A stretch of DNA of 64,000 bases, from positions 62,001-126,000 of the forward strand of contig NZ_LZLS01000191.1 in NCBI RefSeq assembly GCF_001673365.1. Direction: 5' to 3'. Position 1 is the first letter of the stretch. Every line of letters starts with the position of its first letter. The notes beneath the pieces were generated by a model. The model saw only the letters and a program-made list of their open reading frames with translations. It was not told the origin of the DNA and ran no database searches. Below are positions 36,936-47,431 of this stretch, piece after piece. This stretch comes from Mycobacterium asiaticum (GTDB lineage Bacteria > Actinomycetota > Actinomycetes > Mycobacteriales > Mycobacteriaceae). Position numbers and translations under genes: made by a program.

Positions 36936-37484
36936 ATGACGCAGTTCACCATTCCGGGACTCACCGACAAGCAGGGCGCGCGGCTCGCCGAATTGCTACA
37001 GCGCCAGTTGAGCACATACAACGACCTGCATCTGACACTCAAGCACATCCACTGGAATGTGGTGGGCCCCAACTTCATTGGTGTTCACGAAATGATCGAC
37101 CCGCAGGTGGACGCGGTACGTACCTTCGCCGATGATGTGGCCGAACGGATTGCGGCCCTTGGCGCTTCGCCAAAAGGCACGCCGAGCGCGATCATCGAGG
37201 ACCGTGACTGGGACGACTACTCGGTGGGCCGCGACACCGTCCAGGCGCACCTGGCCGCGTTGGATCTGGTCTACACCGGCGTGATCGAAGACATCCGCAA
37301 AGCCATCGACGAGACCGACGAACTCGACCAGGTCACCCAGGACCTGCTGATCGGTCAGGCGGGCAGCTTGGAGAAGTTCCAGTGGTTCGTCCGTGCCCAC
37401 CTGGAGAGTTCGGGCGGCAAGCTCGCCCATGCGGGCGCGACGAGCGAAAAGGACGCCGCGGAAACCGTCCGCGGAAAATCCTGA
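36936..37484 (+). CDS. dps: Dps-family DNA-binding ferritin-like protein
   Basis: 182 residues from the ATG at 36936, with AGGGGGAAACTG before it. The ferroxidase helix ligands are in LHLTLKHIHWNVVGPNFIGVHEMIDPQVD (His, His, Asp, shown as separate motifs HIHWN and MIDPQVD). A C-terminal basic/acidic tail (GKLAHAGATSEKDAAETVRGKS) is like MsDps1, which binds DNA with its tail. It oxidises and stores iron and protects DNA. M. tuberculosis has no Dps gene; the insertion here is after Rv0142. Confidence 0.9.
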   Translation: MTQFTIPGLTDKQGARLAELLQRQLSTYNDLHLTLKHIHWNVVGPNFIGVHEMIDPQVDAVRTFADDVAERIAALGASPKGTPSAIIEDRDWDDYSVGRDTVQAHLAALDLVYTGVIEDIRKAIDETDELDQVTQDLLIGQAGSLEKFQWFVRAHLESSGGKLAHAGATSEKDAAETVRGKS

Positions 37485-37502
37485 TTCGCCCAGCGCGGGT
37501 GC

Positions 37503-38936
37503 TCAAGCGGGCCCGTCGGTCTGAGCCGTCCGGCGTGCCCGTTCGGCTTCCGCGGCTTCTCGGTTGAGCCGTTGTGCCTCGTAGATCGTCACGTTCGTTC
37601 GGGACATGAGTAACGAAGCGACGCCGACCGCCAGGATCGCGCCGGGTACCACGGAGAACGAACCCGTCATCTCCGCAACCATGATCATGATCGCCAGCGG
37701 AGCGCGGGCGACGCTGCCGAAACACGTCATCATTCCGACGACCACGAAGATGCCGGGCTGCTCGGGGATACCCGGCAGCCCGGCCAGTTCGCCGAGGCGC
37801 CAGATAGCAGCTCCGACAAAGGCGCCGATGACAATTCCGGGACCGAACAGACCGCCGGATCCGCCAGAGCCGATGGACAGGCAGGTGGCCGCGATCTTCG
37901 CGATCGGCAGTATGACGATGATCCACAGCGGGATACTCAGCAGCGTTTCGCGATTAGCGGCCAGTTGTGCCCAGCCGTAGCCGCTACCCAGAACTTGCGG
38001 AATCAGCAGGCCCAACAACCCAACCAGCAGCCCGCCCAACGCGGGCTTGAGGATCGGCCCGCCGGACAGCCGCTTGAACAGCGCCACAGTCACATGGAAG
38101 GCCCGCGCGTACACGTAACCGACGGCCACCGCGACCACACCGATCACCGCGAACCACAACAGCGGTGCGGCCCGCTCGAAGCGGTACTCGGCATCGATGT
38201 AGCCGAACAGCGGCTCGAACCCTAAAAACGAGCCGAGGACCGCGTACGCCGTCCCAGAGGTGATGAAGCCGGGCAGCAGGCTGCGGTAGTCGAAGTCGTC
38301 GCGGTAGGCGATCGATGCGGCCAGCACCGCCCCGCCCAGTGGTGCGGCGAAGATCGCGCCGATGCCTGCGCCGATGCCGAGCGCGACGGCGACCCTCCCG
38401 TCCTCGTCGCTGAGCCCAAGTCGGCGGGTGAGCAGCGAGGAGAATCCTGCCGAGATCTGAGCCGTCGGGCCCTCACGTCCGGCCGACCCACCTGAGCCGA
38501 TGGTCAGCGCACTGGCCACCATCTTGACCAACACGGCGCGGGCGCGAATCGCGCGCGGATCGGTGTGTACCGCTTCGATCGCCTCGTCGGTGCCGTGCCC
38601 GGTGGCCTCCGGCGCGAATTTGGCGACGATGACCGCCGAGAGCAACGCTCCGCCCGTCGTCACCAACGGAATCGCCCATGGGCGAACGAAGCCGGCGGAC
38701 CCGCGGCTGCCACCTTCGCCGAACGGGGTGGGGACGTGGTATCCGGCCAGGTAGCCGAGCAAAAAGTCACCGGTGTACTTCAACGCCAGATAGAAGATGA
38801 CTGCGCCCAGCCCGGATATGGCGCCGATCGTGACACCCAGGATTAGCCACTTAGGCAGGTAGCCCGCATTCCTGATCGAGGCGCCGAATCGTCCGCCGGA
38901 CGCCTCGAGGGGTGCCTCCTCGGGCTCCTCGGGCAT
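37503..38936 (-). CDS. ClC-type chloride channel or antiporter (Rv0143c-like)
   Basis: 477 residues with about 10 to 12 hydrophobic helices. The ClC signatures are GSGGSAGREGPTAQI and IGSGGSGGLFGPGIVIGA, plus GAIFAAPLGGAVLA. The glutamate of GREGP (external gate) is present; the proton Glu position cannot be assigned with confidence here, so channel versus Cl-/H+ antiporter stays open. The N-terminus is short and acidic and the C-terminus has no CBS domains. This is the Rv0143c position. It is divergent from the pirin gene. Confidence 0.9.
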   Translation of the reverse strand: MPEEPEEAPLEASGGRFGASIRNAGYLPKWLILGVTIGAISGLGAVIFYLALKYTGDFLLGYLAGYHVPTPFGEGGSRGSAGFVRPWAIPLVTTGGALLSAVIVAKFAPEATGHGTDEAIEAVHTDPRAIRARAVLVKMVASALTIGSGGSAGREGPTAQISAGFSSLLTRRLGLSDEDGRVAVALGIGAGIGAIFAAPLGGAVLAASIAYRDDFDYRSLLPGFITSGTAYAVLGSFLGFEPLFGYIDAEYRFERAAPLLWFAVIGVVAVAVGYVYARAFHVTVALFKRLSGGPILKPALGGLLVGLLGLLIPQVLGSGYGWAQLAANRETLLSIPLWIIVILPIAKIAATCLSIGSGGSGGLFGPGIVIGAFVGAAIWRLGELAGLPGIPEQPGIFVVVGMMTCFGSVARAPLAIMIMVAEMTGSFSVVPGAILAVGVASLLMSRTNVTIYEAQRLNREAAEAERARRTAQTDGPA

Positions 38937-38984
38937 GGTCCGAAGTTAGCAGTCACGGGAGTGCCGGCGCCTGCGCGGAATAAT

Positions 38985-38998
38985 CGGACCGTGGTCCG
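38985..38998. promoter_or_regulatory. Palindrome between ClC and pirin genes
   Basis: CGGACC (38985-38990) and GGTCCG (38993-38998) are perfect 6-bp inverted arms with a 2-base centre, in the 95-bp gap between divergent start codons. TATACG follows at 39001-39006 and may be a -10-like box for the pirin gene. The regulator is unknown. Confidence 0.4.
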
Positions 38999-39031
38999 GT
39001 TATACGGGTAACTCGTATTCAGGAGGTCAAA

Positions 39032-40003
39032 ATGCCCGCCATTACCGCAGACACTCTTACGCTGCCGCGAGTCGGTCCGCCCGGCCCGGCAGACACCGAA
39101 CGACCCGTCCGAACCATCACCTCCGGTCCCCGCGGCTACGAAGGCCTGGGGTTCCCGGTGGTTCGCGCATTCGCCGGGGTAAGCACCGCCGCGCTGGATC
39201 CGTTCATCCACATGGACCAGCTGGGGGAGGTGGAATACGAACCGGGCGAACCCCGTGGCACCGATTGGCATCCCCACCGCGGCTTCGAAACCGTGACGTA
39301 CATGATCGACGGAAAGTTCGCCCACCAGGACTCCTACGGCGGGGGCGGGCTGATCAGCGATGGCGCCACGCAATGGATGACCGCGGGATCGGGCATTCTA
39401 CATATCGAGACCCCGCCCGTCGAGATGGTAAATTCCGGCGGAATTTTCCACGGCATCCAGTTGTGGGTGAACCTGCCGAAGCGGGACAAGTTCGCCCAAC
39501 CGCGTTACCAAGCCATCGAAGGTGCCGACGTCATGTTGTTGTCATCCGAGGACGGGGGCGCGCTGGTCCGCGTAATCGCCGGCGAGATTGATGGCCGGCG
39601 CGGACCGGGCGTCACCCACACCCCCATCACCATGGCGCACGCGACCGTCGAAAGCGGTGCGCGGCTTAACATTCCGTGGAACCGCGACTTCAACGCCCTG
39701 GTCTACGTGTTGTCCGGAGAAGGAACCGTCGGGCCCGTCGGCCACCCCGTCAAACAGGGTCAACTGGTCGTACTGGGCCCGGGTGACCGGATCACCGTCG
39801 CTGCCCGGCCCGGCCACACCCGGCCGCTGGACGTCTTGCTGCTGGGCGGTCGTCCGATTAGGGAGCCGGTATTCCACTACGGACCATTCGTGATGAACAC
39901 CCGCGCCGAGGTAATCGAGGCCCTGGAGGACTACCAAGCTGGCAAGTTTCGTAGCATCCCGCAGAACGGTTTAACGCCGCACCGTGGCGGTGGCACACTC
40001 TAG
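39032..40003 (+). CDS. Pirin family protein
   Basis: 323 residues from the ATG at 39032, with CAGGAGGTC before it. The pirin (bicupin) N-terminal iron site is in DWHPHRGFETVTYMIDG and SGILHIETPP; GGIFHGIQLWVNLP is the family core. The second cupin is at about 185-295. Pirins are often quercetinase-like dioxygenases or metal-dependent regulators. The function here is unknown. The gene is followed at 2 bp by the TetR gene and may be co-transcribed. I do not recall it at this place in M. tuberculosis. Confidence 0.85.
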   Translation: MPAITADTLTLPRVGPPGPADTERPVRTITSGPRGYEGLGFPVVRAFAGVSTAALDPFIHMDQLGEVEYEPGEPRGTDWHPHRGFETVTYMIDGKFAHQDSYGGGGLISDGATQWMTAGSGILHIETPPVEMVNSGGIFHGIQLWVNLPKRDKFAQPRYQAIEGADVMLLSSEDGGALVRVIAGEIDGRRGPGVTHTPITMAHATVESGARLNIPWNRDFNALVYVLSGEGTVGPVGHPVKQGQLVVLGPGDRITVAARPGHTRPLDVLLLGGRPIREPVFHYGPFVMNTRAEVIEALEDYQAGKFRSIPQNGLTPHRGGGTL

Positions 40004-40005
40004 TA

Positions 40006-40641
40006 ATGCCGCAAGTGGCAAGTCGCGGGCCGGGGCGCCCACCCGCAGCAAAAGCTGATGAGACGCGCAAGCGGATCGTGCGCGCTGCGAGGCAGGTTTT
40101 CAGCGAGCGCGGCTATGACGGGGCGACGTTCCAAGCGATCGCCCTGCGTGCCGATTTGACCCGTCCCGCGATCAACCACTACTTCTCCAGCAAACGGGTG
40201 CTGTATGCAGAGGTGGCCGACCTCACCCACGAACTCGTCGTCAGCACTGGAATCGAGCGGGCGAGTGGCGTGCCTACCCTGGCCGGCAAGCTGGCTGCCT
40301 ATATCGGCGTGGCACTCGAGGCAGACGCGCAAAACCCGTCCACCGCGGCGTTCTTGACCACCGCAGTGCTGGAATCCCAGCGTCATCCCGAACTGCGTCA
40401 CACCGAGAACGACCCGGTGCGGACCACCCGCGACTTCTTACTCGGGGCCGTCAGCGAAGCCATCGAAAGTAGGGAGCTCGACTCCGGCACCGACGCCGCG
40501 GCGCTGGCCGAGGCGCTTCTGTTGATGTTGTGCGGTGTCGGGTTCTATGCCGGGTTTGTCGGCAGCTACCAGGAAGTCGAGAACATCCTCGGCACGCTGC
40601 GCAAGCTGATCGCGGGGACCCTGTGGAGGTCCCCGGTCTGA
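40006..40641 (+). CDS. TetR-family regulator (Rv0144-like)
   Basis: 211 residues from the ATG at 40006. After a Gly/Pro-rich leader (SRGPGRPPAAKADETR), the helix-turn-helix reads ATFQAIALRADLTRPAINHYFSSKRVLY. The C-terminal ligand domain ends at RSPV. It precedes three tandem methyltransferase genes, the first of which starts 63 bp away after a CCTAA-CTTA-TTAGG palindrome. It matches Rv0144 by order. The likely targets are the methyltransferases and itself. Confidence 0.83.
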   Translation: MPQVASRGPGRPPAAKADETRKRIVRAARQVFSERGYDGATFQAIALRADLTRPAINHYFSSKRVLYAEVADLTHELVVSTGIERASGVPTLAGKLAAYIGVALEADAQNPSTAAFLTTAVLESQRHPELRHTENDPVRTTRDFLLGAVSEAIESRELDSGTDAAALAEALLLMLCGVGFYAGFVGSYQEVENILGTLRKLIAGTLWRSPV

Positions 40642-40675
40642 GGGCGGTGACCTGGCGCACAGAGCGTATAGCTTG

Positions 40676-40689
40676 CCTAACTTATTAGG
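40676..40689. promoter_or_regulatory. Palindrome upstream of the methyltransferase operon
   Basis: CCTAA (40676-40680) and TTAGG (40685-40689) are inverted around CTTA; with one mismatch the arms extend to 7 bp. It lies 15 bp before the first methyltransferase ATG (40705), directly downstream of the TetR gene. It is a candidate operator or a promoter element of the operon. Confidence 0.45.
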
Positions 40690-40704
40690 TAGCATGGTCG
40701 GGTC

Positions 40705-42568
<1,864 letters not shown>

Positions 42569-42569
<1 letters not shown>

Positions 42570-43498
42570 TGCCGCGCACGGCCGACGACTCCTGGGACAT
42601 CGCCACCAGCGTCGGGGCTACCGCGGTGATGGTCGCGCTGGCCCGGGCCGCCGAGACCGCCAGCGCCGACCCCGTGATTCGGGACGAGTTCGCCGGACCG
42701 CTGGTCTCCACGCCGGAACTCGCCGGCGTCCGCGAGCAGGTGGCCGCCTGGTGGGCCGGACCGGATCCGCAAGACGACGCGGATTACACCGTCGACTCCC
42801 AGCAGATGATCAACTACCAGGCCGTCCGCACGCATTTCTTCGATGCCTACTTCGCCGACGCGGCCGCGGCCGGCATCCGGCAGGTGGTCCTGCTGGCGGC
42901 CGGGTTGGACTCGCGCGCCTACCGGTTGGACTGGCCGACGGACACGGTCGTGTACGAAATCGACCTGCCCAAGGTGCTGGACTACAAGTCCGAAACGCTT
43001 GCCGACCACGGTGCCGCACCGCGCGTCGACCGACGCCCGGTTGCCGTCGACTTGCGCCACGACTGGCCGCAAGCGCTGCGCGACGCAGGCTTCGAACCCA
43101 GCCGTCCGACGGCGTGGCTGGCCGAAGGTCTGTTGCCGTTCCTGCCGGGGCCTGCGCAGGAGGCCATGTTCGACGCGATCGACGCGCTGAGCGGGCCGGG
43201 CAGCCGTGTTGCCGTCGAGATTTTCGGCATCGACGAGGAGCGGCGCGCAGAGGCGCAGCAGAAGTTCGCCGAGCTGCGAGCCAGGCGTACAGAGCGCGGC
43301 GAGGACACCTCGTTCGACCCCTTCGACCTGTGGTTCGACGACGAAGGACGGCCCGACCCGACCGAATGGTTCAGCACCCACGGCTGGAACACCGCGGCGA
43401 TCTCCGCACGCGAGGAGTCGATCCGGCTGGGCCGACCGCCGGACGCCGAGGATGACAAGCCGTTCCAGAACGGGTTCGTGACCGGCGATAAGGCCTGA
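42569..43498 (+). CDS. SAM-dependent methyltransferase, third of three
   Basis: 309 residues from the ATG at 42569. Blocks: [62 protein letters not shown] and [13 protein letters not shown]. Its N-terminal region is closest to the second copy, and the C-terminal third differs (GEDTSFDPFDLWFDDEG). M. tuberculosis has two genes here (Rv0145, Rv0146), so one of the three is an extra copy. It shares the operon with them. Confidence 0.86.
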
Positions 43499-43585
43499 CG
43501 AGGCCTGACGGCAACGTAAAAAAAGTGTTCTCTTATCTGACACGTGTTGGTTAACATTAGGTTTCCGCCGGTCAGGGAGGCTCGC

Positions 43586-43663
43586 ATGAGCGTCGACAGC
43601 GCAACTGCCGATTTCGACAGTCCGATGATTTCCGACCGGCTACAAGTTCCCGTCCTGAGCTAG
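43586..43663 (+). CDS. 25-residue upstream reading frame before the MFS gene
   Basis: ATG at 43586, five bases after a strong CAGGGAGG ribosome site, ending with TAG at 43661-43663. The peptide is MSVDSATADFDSPM..VLS and hydrophilic. It is in the same frame as the MFS gene whose ATG (43679) has no ribosome site of its own. A short GCGGT-CGC-ACCGC hairpin (43663-43675) lies between them. It could be a leader peptide for translational coupling, or a former N-terminus cut off by a stop codon. Also in the 43499-43585 gap: an ACACGTGT palindrome near 43541. Confidence 0.5.
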   Translation: MSVDSATADFDSPMISDRLQVPVLS

Positions 43664-43678
43664 CGGTCGCACCGCGCC

Positions 43679-44932
43679 ATGTCGCTGCACGACTGGATAT
43701 CCGGCGGCCGCGGGGCACGCACCCGGGTACCCCCTGGTGCCCCGGTGGGGATGATCACCGCACTGGCGACGGCGACGGCATTCTTGTTGTTCGCGCAGAT
43801 CTTCATGGTGGCGCCGCTAGTACCCACCCTTGCCCGCGAATTCTCCGCCAGCGCCGGTCTGGTCGGGTTGGGCGTCCCCGCCTACCTAGTGCCCTATGGC
43901 CTGATGGTGCTGCTGTGGGGTCCGTTGTCGGACCGTTGGGGACGCCGCCGAATCATCCTGGTCTCGCTGGTGCTGTTCGTCGCCATGGTCGCCGTCACCC
44001 CGCTGGTCCGTGACGTCGGCCAATTCATAGTCCTGCGGATGGCGACCGGCATCGGTGCCGGCGGGGTGGTGCCGATCAGCGTGGCACTCGTCGGCGATCT
44101 AGTGCCCTATCAGCGCCGAGGCCGCGTGTTGGGTTGGATGTGTGGCGGCATGGCCGGGGGGACGGCGTTTGGCGCGGCGGGCGGGGCACTAGGTGAACCG
44201 TTGCTGGGCTGGCGTGGGTTGTTCACGCTGGTCGCCGTTTTCGCCTGCGCCCTGCTGACCCTGAGCCTGTGGCTGATTCCGGACACCACCCCGAAAGCCA
44301 GTAATGCCGTCGCGGCGGGCGTAGCGGTCACCGGTTTCCGCGGGCTGCTGCGGCTTCCGCGAGCCCGGCGGACCTACGGTTATGTGCTGATCAACGCGAT
44401 GCTGCACGCCGGCATCTACAGCTGGCTCGGTGTGTACCTACAGCAGCGCGCTGCGCTCAACGAAGCGCAACTGGGACTGATCCTGCTCGGTTACGGCGTT
44501 CCGGGGCTACTGCTTGGTCCCGCCATCGGATTGCTGGCTGATCGCTACGGCCGTGCCCGGATCATTCCGCTCGGCCTGGCCGTGGCCGGGGTTTCCGCGG
44601 CGACTTTCGCCTCCGAACCCTCGTTGGTGGTAGCGCAATCGGCGATCATCATCCTGTCCCTGGGATACGACATGACCCAGCCACCGCTGGTAGGCATCGT
44701 GACGGACCTGCCCGGAAATCGCGGGCAGGCGATTGCGCTCAACTCGTGCGTGCTCTGGGTCGGCATGGGCATCGGCAGCCTCGTATTCCAGGCAATCCTG
44801 ATGCCCTGGGGTTTCCACACCGCGTTCGGCGCCTTCGCGGCCGTCGCCTTGGTGGGCGCGGTGATCGCGATTCCGATGTTTCGGACCGAAAGGCCAGCCA
44901 GCGCGATCCCGATTTCGGGTGGCTTGTCCTGA
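43679..44932 (+). CDS. MFS drug-resistance-type transporter
   Basis: 417 residues with about 12 hydrophobic helices. The loop 2-3 motif of the major facilitator superfamily is LLWGPLSDRWGRRRIIL (G-x-L-x-D-R-x-G-R). Motif C-like Gly-rich stretches are in GGMAGGTAFGAAGGALGEPLLGWRG. A Bcr/multidrug-type exporter is likely; the substrate is unknown. The start codon lacks a ribosome site, and the 25-residue frame upstream may supply translation. Not known to me at this place in M. tuberculosis. It follows the methyltransferase operon. Confidence 0.85.
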   Translation: MSLHDWISGGRGARTRVPPGAPVGMITALATATAFLLFAQIFMVAPLVPTLAREFSASAGLVGLGVPAYLVPYGLMVLLWGPLSDRWGRRRIILVSLVLFVAMVAVTPLVRDVGQFIVLRMATGIGAGGVVPISVALVGDLVPYQRRGRVLGWMCGGMAGGTAFGAAGGALGEPLLGWRGLFTLVAVFACALLTLSLWLIPDTTPKASNAVAAGVAVTGFRGLLRLPRARRTYGYVLINAMLHAGIYSWLGVYLQQRAALNEAQLGLILLGYGVPGLLLGPAIGLLADRYGRARIIPLGLAVAGVSAATFASEPSLVVAQSAIIILSLGYDMTQPPLVGIVTDLPGNRGQAIALNSCVLWVGMGIGSLVFQAILMPWGFHTAFGAFAAVALVGAVIAIPMFRTERPASAIPISGGLS

Positions 44933-45044
44933 TCTTTCCTGTCGCCGTCCTACTGCTGTCAGGACCAGATGACTAGGATCGCGGGTACACCAACGAGCAA
45001 CCGCGCGCTTCGGGCTGCGGGCACCTCGGGAAGGAAGGACAACG

Positions 45045-46484
45045 ATGACCACCGATTCCCTGCCAAAGGCTGCAAACGCCGCCAACGGGCACGCCGCGCC
45101 CGAACCGAACGTTGCCGAGACTGTTGCTCGGTTGCGCAAGACGTTTGCCACGGGCCGCACTCGCAGCTACGAGTGGCGCAAACGGCAGTTGCTCCAACTG
45201 GCGAAGTTGATGGAGGAGAACGAACCCGCCATCGCCGCTGCGCTGGCCGAAGATCTGGACCGCAACCAGGTCGAGGCGTTCATCGCCGACATCGCCACCA
45301 CTGCCGGCGAAGCCAAGTACGCGGCCAAGAAACTCAAGAAGTGGATGCGCCGCAAGTACCTGCTGCTAGAGGCGCCGCAGCTGCCCGGTCGGGGCTGGGT
45401 CGAGTACGAGCCCTACGGCACCGTGCTGATCATCGGGGCTTGGAACTACCCGTTCTACCTCACCCTGGGTCCTGCCGTCGGCGCGCTCGCAGCCGGTAAT
45501 GCCGTCATCCTCAAGCCGTCGGAACTCGCTGCGGCATCGTCGCGGTTGATGGCAGAGCTGGTACCTAAGTACCTGGACAACGACGCGGTGGCGGTCATCG
45601 AGGGCGACGGCATGGTCAGCCAGGAACTGATCGCGCAGGGCCTGGACCGCGTCATGTTCACCGGTGGCACCGAGATCGGCCGCAAGGTCTACGAAGGCGC
45701 GGCACCGCACCTGACCCCGGTCACTCTCGAACTCGGTGGGAAGAGCCCGGTGGTCGTGGCGGCCGATGGCGACATCGACGTCGCGGCCAAGCGAATCGCC
45801 TGGCTGAAGATCCTCAACGGCGGTCAGACCTGCGTCGCGCCCGACTATGTGTTGGCTGACGCGTCGATCCGCGACGAACTCGTCGACAAGATCGGCGCCG
45901 CCCTCACCAAGTTCCGCTCCAAGGACGACCAGACCGGCATGCGCATCGTCAACGAGCGCCAGTTCAACCGGTTGAGCGGCTACATCTCCGAGGCAGAGGC
46001 CGATGGGACCTCCAAGGTCGCCGTCGGCGGCAAGTCCGACCCGTCGACGCTGCGTATTCAGCCGACCGTGGTGGTCGATCCCGCTCCGGACGGACCGCTG
46101 ATGCAAAACGAGATCTTCGGGCCGCTGCTGCCGGTAGTCACCGTGAAGAACCTGGACGAGGCGATCGACTTCATCAACGCCCGGGCCAAGCCGCTGTCGG
46201 CATACCTGTTCACCAAGTCGAAGCAAACGCGCGAGCGCTTCATCAAAGAGGTCCCAGCCGGCGGCATGCTGATCAACCACATCGCGTTCCAGGTGTCGAC
46301 AGCCAAGTTGCCATTCGGCGGTGTCGGCGCCTCCGGCATGGGTGCCTACCACGGCAAATGGGGCTTCGACGAGTTCAGCCACCGTAAGTCGGTGCTGACC
46401 AAGCCGACGCGTCCCGACTTCTCCAGCATGATCTATCCGCCCTACACCGATCGGGCTTTCAAGCTGGCTCGCAGGTTGTTCTAA
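45045..46484 (+). CDS. NAD(P)-dependent aldehyde dehydrogenase (Rv0147-like)
   Basis: 479 residues from the ATG at 45045, with GGAAGGAAGGAC before it. Class 3 type: GTVLIIGAWNYPFYLTLGP, the coenzyme loop FTGGTEIGRKVYEGAA, catalytic Glu in TLELGGKSPVVV and catalytic Cys in NGGQTCVAPDYVL. The C-terminus has a hydrophobic tail (SSMIYPPYTDRAFKLARRLF). It oxidises fatty or aromatic aldehydes to acids. This is the Rv0147 position. The next genes are also redox enzymes for acyl compounds. Confidence 0.9.
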   Translation: MTTDSLPKAANAANGHAAPEPNVAETVARLRKTFATGRTRSYEWRKRQLLQLAKLMEENEPAIAAALAEDLDRNQVEAFIADIATTAGEAKYAAKKLKKWMRRKYLLLEAPQLPGRGWVEYEPYGTVLIIGAWNYPFYLTLGPAVGALAAGNAVILKPSELAAASSRLMAELVPKYLDNDAVAVIEGDGMVSQELIAQGLDRVMFTGGTEIGRKVYEGAAPHLTPVTLELGGKSPVVVAADGDIDVAAKRIAWLKILNGGQTCVAPDYVLADASIRDELVDKIGAALTKFRSKDDQTGMRIVNERQFNRLSGYISEAEADGTSKVAVGGKSDPSTLRIQPTVVVDPAPDGPLMQNEIFGPLLPVVTVKNLDEAIDFINARAKPLSAYLFTKSKQTRERFIKEVPAGGMLINHIAFQVSTAKLPFGGVGASGMGAYHGKWGFDEFSHRKSVLTKPTRPDFSSMIYPPYTDRAFKLARRLF

Positions 46485-46561
46485 CTTGAGATTCACACCG
46501 CCGGCACCGGCCCTCGCTGGTGCCGGCGCTTAACCCTGATAGCCCCGCAGAGAGGAAACTG

Positions 46562-47422
46562 ATGCCTGGAGTGCAGGATCGCGTCATCGTAGTGACTGGA
46601 GCCGGCGGCGGACTGGGCCGGGAATACGCCCTGTCCCTCGCTCGCGAAGGTGCCAGCGTCGTCGTCAACGACCTCGGCGGCGCCCGCGACGGCACCGGCG
46701 GTGGTTCGGCGATGGCCGATCAGGTGGTCACCGAGATTCGCGACGGCGGGGGTCGGGCGGTTGCCAACTACGACAGCGTCGCCGAAGCCGACGGCGCGGC
46801 CAACATCATCAAGACGGCGCTCGACGAGTTCGGCGCCGTGCACGGTGTGGTGAGCAACGCCGGCATCCTGCGCGATGGCACCTTCCACAAGATGACGTCG
46901 GAGAACTGGGACGCCGTCCTCAAGGTGCACCTGTACGGCGGCTACAACGTGATCCGCGCAGCCTGGCCGCACTTCCGCGAGCAGAGCTACGGCCGCGTGG
47001 TGGTCGCCACCTCGACCAGTGGGCTGTTCGGCAACTTCGGGCAGACCAACTACGGCGCGGCCAAGCTCGGGTTGGTGGGCCTGATCAACACGCTGGCGCT
47101 GGAGGGGGCCAAGTACAACATCCACTCCAACGCCGTAGCGCCGATCGCGGCCACCCGGATGACCGAGGACATCATGCCCAAGGAGGTGCTGGAGAAGCTG
47201 ACGCCGGAGTTCGTGGCCCCGGTGGTGGCTTACCTGTGCACCGAGGAGAATTCCGACAACGGATCGGTCTTCGTCGTCGGCGGCGGCAAGGTGCAACACG
47301 TTGCGCTGTTCGGCAACGAGGGCGCCAATTTCGACACGCCTCCGACGGTGCAGGATGTGGCGGCCCAGTGGGATGTCATCACCGACCTGTCGGCCGCGCA
47401 AAAAGCTGGATTCAAGCTCTAA
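46562..47422 (+). CDS. Short-chain dehydrogenase (Rv0148-like, 3-hydroxyacyl-CoA type)
   Basis: 286 residues from the ATG at 46562, with GAGAGGAAACTG before it. Rossmann motif VVTGAGGGLGREYALSL, NAG in VVSNAGILRDG and the catalytic Ser-Tyr-Lys in STSGLFGNFGQTNYGAAKLG. The pattern ILRDGTFHKMTSENWDAV is of the multifunctional beta-oxidation (3R)-hydroxyacyl-CoA dehydrogenase domain. It reduces or oxidises (3R)-hydroxyacyl-CoA, probably. It is followed by the quinone oxidoreductase with a 9-bp gap. Confidence 0.88.
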   Translation: MPGVQDRVIVVTGAGGGLGREYALSLAREGASVVVNDLGGARDGTGGGSAMADQVVTEIRDGGGRAVANYDSVAEADGAANIIKTALDEFGAVHGVVSNAGILRDGTFHKMTSENWDAVLKVHLYGGYNVIRAAWPHFREQSYGRVVVATSTSGLFGNFGQTNYGAAKLGLVGLINTLALEGAKYNIHSNAVAPIAATRMTEDIMPKEVLEKLTPEFVAPVVAYLCTEENSDNGSVFVVGGGKVQHVALFGNEGANFDTPPTVQDVAAQWDVITDLSAAQKAGFKL

Positions 47423-47431
47423 ATGTAATCG

